From the NCBI GenBank assembly GCA_020740775.1, contig JAHEWK010000018.1, positions 558,001 through 622,000 on the forward strand: a stretch of DNA of 64,000 nucleotides, read 5' to 3'. This document shows, piece after piece, positions 58,695 through 64,000 of the stretch. A program made the position numbers and the translations under genes. Each line of letters opens with the position of its first letter. The first letter of the stretch is position 1. Under the pieces are notes generated by a model, which saw only the letters and a list, made by a program, of their open reading frames with translations, ran no database searches and had not been told where the DNA came from. The DNA comes from Ilyonectria destructans. Its lineage: Eukaryota; Ascomycota; Sordariomycetes; Hypocreales; Nectriaceae.

Positions 58695-59874
58695 GATGTG
58701 CAAACCAGTGCAGGACCAATAGCTAGCCTAGGAAGTCTTGAATGCAAAAACCATTATAGCCTGAGAGATGTGCAAACCAGTATAGCAGTACTATGTCTGA
58801 GGATGGGAGATAATTTTGAAGAACAACAAAACAGCGGATAACTGTCACATGTGATATTTTAGAATTAGAAAGATGCGCACTGGCAGATACCGAGGTTTCT
58901 TAACGGCATATGATCCTGAACTATACCAAGTTGAGCTCCGCAAAAAGGTGCCTGGCTTGACCCTGGCCTATAAATATGATACTATTGGCTAAGGGCCTAG
59001 GCTCTGTGCCGTATTCCCTTTCGGTTTGTATTGGCAGGGAGAGTTTGTTGGAGCAATGTGACTCGTAGCACTCGCTCGAGTAAAAAAGACAGTGCAAACT
59101 TGGCCCTGTTTCGCAATTGGCTTCATTGTCTTCTTCTCTTTATGTCTAATGCTGAATTTCTCGTCAGAGCAGAGGAACACAGCGTTGATGGGCTACTGCG
59201 AAAGAGATTCTAAGACCGGAACAGCTACGGATACAGGACCCTAGTATTTCCTGAACCGAACTCAGCTGGGAACTTAGCCTATCATAGGCAGTCGCTAGAC
59301 TTTGAACACCGGCGATATTACCCAGAATTCACCACATCAACCGAGTGAGAGTGCGACGTTGTCGCGGGGTTGTCTAGCCACTTTGAACAGCGGAATGCGG
59401 GGAAACAGGGTTCTTGGTTGCAGCAATCGCCTGATGGAGTTAAAACAAGTCGGGTCGTTACTACTTCTGGCACATGATCTATTACGCTGTCATCGTTCAC
59501 ATGCAATGCCGACGATGCGAAACGAGAGTTGCATCTTGCGGCCGGTCGGCCACTTTTAGTCCCTGACTATAAACGATTTCGGAGCGGGCAGCGAGATCCG
59601 GGGCCCCATGGGGAAACAGTACCGCATTCTACTTGTTGAGAATCAAGGAATGACCCTGGGAATGAACTTTGGGAATGTAACGGGATGTACATTGAGATGA
59701 ACCAATTGAGGAAAGCCAGGTTCTTTTACTGCAGAGTACGTAATGGTAACATATGATAACGCTGAGTCTTTACGCGAGGGAGAAGGTATAAATATCGCGC
59801 GTGTGTCCTCACATTTGAAAAGGCCAACCAGACCAATTACTCTATACCAACAACAAGTCAAGACTCCTAGAATC
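58695..59874. other. Intergenic, short repeats and CFEM promoter
   Basis: The 17-mer GAGATGTGCAAACCAGT occurs at 58693-58709 and 58765-58781. No gene is supported. The right end contains the promoter of the CFEM gene. Confidence 0.5.
59787..59794 (+). promoter_or_regulatory. TATA box of the CFEM gene
   Basis: TATAAATA lies 81-88 bp upstream of the ATG at 59875, an ideal core-promoter position. Confidence 0.6.
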
Positions 59875-60232
59875 ATGCAGTTCTCTACTACTTTCATCAT
59901 GGCTGCCCTGTCTGGCATTGCCTTCGCTATTCCTCAGGCTGCGACAACCGCATGCGCTGCGACCTCAGCTATCCCCACCTGTGGTGTAAGTTAACTCCAT
60001 ATCAGTGGCGTGCAATAACGTCCAGATGGAGGACCTGCTAATTGGGTTTGCCAAGGTTCCTTGCATTACCTCCGCTGCTTTAGCCGTTGGTTGCTCGAAT
60101 ATCGCCTGTCAGTGCAGCAGCTCCGCCGCGGTTCAAGCCTCTGCTATCAACTGTGTCATTAGCAAGTGCGGACTTGTAACGGCACTATCTGTGCAGGCCG
60201 CCGCCGCCGCTGTTTGCACAGCTTGTGCATAG
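59875..60232 (+). CDS. Small secreted CFEM-domain protein
   Basis: Exons 59875-59985 and 60056-60232 encode 95 aa. The intron runs from GTAAGT to TTGCCAAG, with a GCTAAT branch-like word. Using this acceptor restores the CFEM spacing IPTCGVPC; nearer AGs would make introns of only 20-40 nt and spoil it. A signal peptide (FIMAALSGIAFAIPQ) is followed by a cysteine pattern of the family: TACA, PTCGVPC, VGCSNIACQC, NCVISKC, CTAC. The usual Asp that coordinates heme iron in CFEM haemophores (CSxxDxxC) is Asn here (CSNIAC). There is no clear GPI signal. The likely role is extracellular, in iron/heme binding or as an effector-like surface protein; the missing Asp argues against classic heme uptake. 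Confidence 0.88.
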
Positions 60233-61618
60233 ATGGATTGGGATGCCTCAAGAGGGCAAGGAGGCAAGGGAGGAGCTAGTGGCGGGTGTGTGTCGATTCG
60301 ATCAAAGGAGACCTGTGTAGTTCAGGATTCTACTGCATGAATTAAAGTCACTCTACCAGCTAGCCAACGAGGTAGTGGCAATTAGCTATTGCAGTCACGG
60401 ACGTGCCCGATAGAAGTGAATCTATATTCGCGTATTGATACTACCCATATATTGCGTGTAGTCTGTTGCTTTCTGCGGTTGATCAGATAATGCTAGTCAA
60501 AACCGTAGAACGGCACCTGTTTCAGACGAGAGCGAGGGAGTAACGTAGCTAGGGAGATGATGGAAAATCGTCTAGGCATTAAGGATATCATGTGTATCTG
60601 CTTGGTATTGACTTACCTCACCACTAATTTTTCTTCTTTTTCATCAAGTCACGATTTCTTCCCTTAATCTTGTGGTAATATTCAACAGCCAGCTGCCTTT
60701 CAAGAGCAAATATGTGAGAGACTTCGTCTTCTGGGACCACATAAGTGATAAGAGTTATATCGACAGACACAAGAGTCTCTTGTATGGTCGCATCACTCTC
60801 CTAGTCATACGCAAAGCTACGATGACACCTGATACCTAACCCTGCGTGACTTCGGCATTTTTGACCTGATGAAAGAAGTCAGTATCAGTATTGATACGGG
60901 CCTGGAAATCGTTGAACTTGATGACATTGCTGGCTGGCTTCGCTGACTGGCTGCGCTTACCTTCCCGCTGTGACAGAAAACAGTGGCTTCTTACATACGA
61001 TGCGGCGCCTATCCAACGGACCGATATTCGTGGCTCTACGTCGCTTCTACGGAACCATCGTGGTGATCCTGTCGCCAACTGCTTCTACAGAGGCATGTTA
61101 CGGAGTTGAAATACCAACATGAGCCTCAGTGCGCGGGGCTTGTGAATCGTGACTCTGATGGGACAATGTGCATTGGAATGATTCAAAAGTTCTTACACAA
61201 CATCAAGTGATCTAGTCGTGTTTGGTAGTCATCGTGCCGCCCTGGTCTAGGGTTTGGCTAGACCGTACCACTCCATACGCAAGCTATGGCTCTGGTTGCT
61301 AGCATAGTCTATGCAATTAATTCGCCACGCTGAGGCAGGGGATCAGGCTTGACTTCTTTTGTGAATCGTAGGGGTGCTAAGATCTTTCCTCGTAGCCGAG
61401 AGCACCTGCGAAGAAAAGTATCTCTGCGTTCAACTCAATCATAGAAGGCAGTCAAGTGCTGTAAGCAGCCATGTGGAGGCCATCACCTAGCGTTATGCTT
61501 TGTGTCCCCTGGAACTACATTGATATGTATCATCAAGTTGACAATGTCAGACTGCTCTATCTTAAAGCTAGTCAAGATACAAAAAACGATCCTCCTTAAA
61601 CACATCCTTCCTCAACAT
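60233..61618. other. Intergenic, nothing recognised
   Basis: The 3' regions of two convergent genes. Short frames exist near 60836-61109, but none has support. Confidence 0.5.
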
Positions 61619-63031
61619 CTACCCTAAAAGACCCAACAGCGGCTCTTCGTTCAAGGGAAGCTCCAGCGGTGCTTTGGCCGCGGCTAGATCGAAGGGTTGA
61701 ACTGTTCTATCAGTCGACGCACCACGTCCACACTTGCGGGCAAATTGGTTATCCAAAAATTCCAGCCATGCTGGTGCTGAAGCAGTTAGAGTCGCCGAAT
61801 GATCGAGTCCGGGATATCGGAGCAAGTGGACTTCGTTCCCTGATGCGACAGCCTTGTGATACGCCTCCACAGTGTCTTCGGGGAGTACCGAGGTGTCATT
61901 CCAGCCTTGTATAACTAGAAGTGGCCGAGAAGCTGAACCACCCTGTGCTGGCGCATTGATCGCTTGGAATTGCTTCAGTGTCTCATCTGCTGCCGGGTTT
62001 TCGTCGGACGCAACGAGTTCCTCCCGTGTCAAGTCGAGCGTCATGCCCATAAATGCCAAAGTACAGGACTGTGCGAGAGTTGCAAGGCTAATCCTCCGGT
62101 TCATAGCTTCACCGATCCATGGAGCTGTATAGTTGGGAAATGCTTGCCTGACTCCGTATGCAAGCATACCCATCTCGGCAGTGAGGACAAATTGATGAAA
62201 ATCCGGTCGAGGAAGAATCGAATCGAAGACAACTTTCACAATGTCGTAGAGCTTAGCTGCCGGAGATACTGCAACCGTCCCAAGATATCCTGAGCTGGCT
62301 TTTTGCACAAGAGGATGCTCAGATAGCTTCCACACCGCGGCGCCTCCTTGAGAGTGACCCACGCTCATCCATTCTTTGGTGAAAGCTCCAGGAAAGGCTT
62401 TGCGAGCAGCCTGTACCGAATAATACAAATCGTTTGCATGGGCGGTGTAGCTGGTATATTTGTGTGACGTGAAGTTGTTGCCAAGGCCGGCGTAGTCAGT
62501 TCCCACCATTGCGTACCCGCGGAATATGAGCGGGGCCCAACTATCATAGTTGAAGAGGCTGGGAGAAGATGATGGCGCGCAGCCACGAAAAACACCAATA
62601 GTACCGTGGGCATACGCGATAAGGGGGATCTTTCGATGGTGGGCAGGCTTGGCAAATGGGAATGCGATGAATCCAGTCGAGGGTACAGGGCTTCCATCTA
62701 GGTCCCGAGAAGTATATTGGAATCGAAAAGTAGTCATACCAGCAGGGACATCTAGCTGGGAGCTGTTGATCGGCATGAGTTTCAGCAAGTCGCCGGGAGT
62801 CGACGTGGAGAAATTATTTGCCGTTGCGTAGAAGTCAAAGTCGAATGCGGTTCCGAGCGTCTCAAGGTCGGCTGCGTTGGTGATGGCTAGGATTTCTTGG
62901 CATGTCTCATTACACCCGTATGATAAAGCCACTTCTTTGGTTATGTCGAAGTTTGATGCTTGGCCTAGTCCTGTCTGAGCCTGAGCTGTCGACGCCAGGA
63001 ACAGAATGGCGAGCCCCGTAGAGAGAATCAT
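61619..63031 (-). CDS. Secreted lipase/esterase (fungal LIP family)
   Basis: A single exon of 470 aa from ATG 63031, which opens a signal peptide (MILSTGLAILFLASTAQA); the frame extends eight codons further but only from a GTG. It is an alpha/beta-hydrolase of the secretory lipase family: nucleophile Ser in SVGHSQGGAAVW, Asp in GWNDTSVLP and His in GLDHSATLT, with an oxyanion-hole region at AYAHGTIGV. Cysteines (YGCNETC, RGCAP, SCTL, KCGRG) suit a disulfide-bonded extracellular enzyme that hydrolyses triglycerides or other esters. Length agrees with the family. Confidence 0.92.
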   Translation of the reverse strand: MILSTGLAILFLASTAQAQTGLGQASNFDITKEVALSYGCNETCQEILAITNAADLETLGTAFDFDFYATANNFSTSTPGDLLKLMPINSSQLDVPAGMTTFRFQYTSRDLDGSPVPSTGFIAFPFAKPAHHRKIPLIAYAHGTIGVFRGCAPSSSPSLFNYDSWAPLIFRGYAMVGTDYAGLGNNFTSHKYTSYTAHANDLYYSVQAARKAFPGAFTKEWMSVGHSQGGAAVWKLSEHPLVQKASSGYLGTVAVSPAAKLYDIVKVVFDSILPRPDFHQFVLTAEMGMLAYGVRQAFPNYTAPWIGEAMNRRISLATLAQSCTLAFMGMTLDLTREELVASDENPAADETLKQFQAINAPAQGGSASRPLLVIQGWNDTSVLPEDTVEAYHKAVASGNEVHLLRYPGLDHSATLTASAPAWLEFLDNQFARKCGRGASTDRTVQPFDLAAAKAPLELPLNEEPLLGLLG

Positions 63032-64000
63032 GTTGAGACTGAGACTAAGTTCCACAAAGATGTTTAGCAGATGCGTGAGAGGGTGAATTTGAAGAGTACC
63101 TGGGAGAAGGAGGGCGCATGCATTTATACCTCGAAGACTGGATTGATGCGGGTTGATCGGATGGTGCCGTGCTGAGGAGCTTATGAGATTGTGTCATTGA
63201 TGATGTTGGATAATTAGATCGAGGGCAACGGCAATTAGCCAAACAGCGCATGAGAGCAAGGGTCGCCTGATATTTTCCATTTCCGGCTCAGCGCACGCAT
63301 AGCGGATTGGGGAGGAAGGTAGACTAAAGACTTCTGCACTTCCGTCCTTATCCTCTTGGTTGCCGCGCGTCGTGGATCGCATTATAAATGGAGCCAGGCC
63401 TCGGAAAGTGATGGTGCAATTGAGGCTTAAATTCGAGCTACGGCTAATGCAGGAGTAAGCACAATCTTGTTGTCACTCGTCCCTTGTTCGTTCTTGCAGG
63501 GATCGCATGATTTATCCTTAATCGGGATAAGTCGCGGATCTACGAAGCACTCCGCTCATCGATATGCACTCTCGGACGTACCGAGAACTCAAGGTTCTTT
63601 GCCCGAATTCCAGCCCCGAGAGATACTTGACGTCGCTAAATGCTATTTTCTGTTGTGCAAGGATCGCGCAATCTATGCTTGATCTGGATACGAGCTCCCG
63701 ACTATCCTTGTACACTCCACTCCCAATACATCTCCATTTCTGCTTTCGTTGGGGTACCAGGATCTTTGATCGCCACCACTTCCGAGAGAGCTGACAACTT
63801 TTTGATCTTAAAAACAAAGCTCATCCAGGTGTTCTCGAATCTCTCTGAGCTATTGTTTCCTTCTATTCTTACCACAAGCCCACCAATCTCCTCGTTCCAT
63901 TGGGCCTGCTTGGATTTTTTTACCCTACTTTACACTTCGCACCGGTATCGTACGACCATGCCTCAGACATGCTATGGTCAGTACATGTAGCTTCGTATCT
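63032..64000. other. Right edge: lipase promoter, no further gene
   Basis: No ORF has domain support. Two loosely similar stretches (GGATCGCATGATTTATCCTT near 63499 and GGATCGCGCAATCTATGCTT near 63661) may be a decayed duplication. Confidence 0.45.
63122..63130 (-). promoter_or_regulatory. TATA-like element of the lipase gene
   Basis: TATAAATG on the minus strand lies about 90-100 bp upstream of the lipase ATG. Confidence 0.5.

Noticed and set aside
60001..60055. Shorter CFEM introns ending at 60005 or 60025
   Set aside because: They would be 20-40 nt long and break the CFEM cysteine spacing; the acceptor at 60055 restores it.
1..64000. tRNA, rRNA or CRISPR features
   Set aside because: I saw no convincing tRNA cloverleaf, rRNA segment or CRISPR-like array; the repeats present are minisatellites and duplications.

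Overview
The window reads as nuclear DNA of a filamentous ascomycete, most likely a Sordariomycete of the Hypocreales (Fusarium-like). The support is short GT-AG introns of about 50-70 nt, many Zn2Cys6 regulators, sugar-porter and PTH11-like receptors, CFEM and HET proteins, a fungal NLR, and a secreted RNase very like the Fusarium F1/T1 enzyme. Gene order looks accessory rather than housekeeping: secreted proteins, regulators, defence-like multidomain genes, gene relics and AT-rich blocks. Exon-intron models were built by hand from splice motifs and reading phase. Spans run from start codon to stop codon with introns included.

Layout. 0.6-2.7 kb: Zn2Cys6 regulator with a 28-nt microexon. 3.3-3.9 kb: unknown protein. 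5.2-6.1 kb: broken M35-like metalloprotease. 7.3-8.0 kb: secreted Ser/Thr-rich protein. 8.2-15.1 kb: a small putative catabolic cluster (double-zinc-cluster regulator, sugar porter, PhyH-type dioxygenase) whose upstream regions share the 14-mer CTAAACGACGGCAT. 15.9-28.5 kb: a defence-like block made of a 2,096-aa NLR (SesB-like hydrolase, NACHT, about 28 ankyrin repeats, SPRY), a divergent unknown protein and a subtilase with an in-frame TGA. 28.9-33.2 kb: small secreted proteins and the guanyl-specific RNase. 33.6-36.7 kb: DUF3632-like protein and a short casein kinase 1 paralogue. 37.1-39.4 kb: third Zn2Cys6 regulator. 40.0-40.8 kb: secreted protein with 11-residue repeats.

42.3-47.4 kb: a divergent pair made of a membrane-tailed protein and a 1,039-aa fusion of a chymotrypsin-like protease (Cys at the nucleophile position) to a CorA-like two-helix membrane module. 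An exact-period 159-bp tandem duplication lies in their shared promoter. 48.1-52.5 kb: small acidic protein, 2EXR protein and PTH11-like receptor. 55.0-57.2 kb: secreted FAD oxidase. 58.2-58.7 kb: HET-domain relic whose conserved Trp has become TGA. 59.9-60.2 kb: CFEM protein. 61.6-63.0 kb: secreted lipase.

The two best candidates for an undescribed system are the NLR/unknown/subtilase block and the protease-CorA pair. Both place a protease beside or within a membrane or signalling protein, which recalls fungal protease-triggered cell-death and allorecognition modules. That comparison is an inference. Several relics carry C-to-T or G-to-A type breaks compatible with repeat-induced point mutation.
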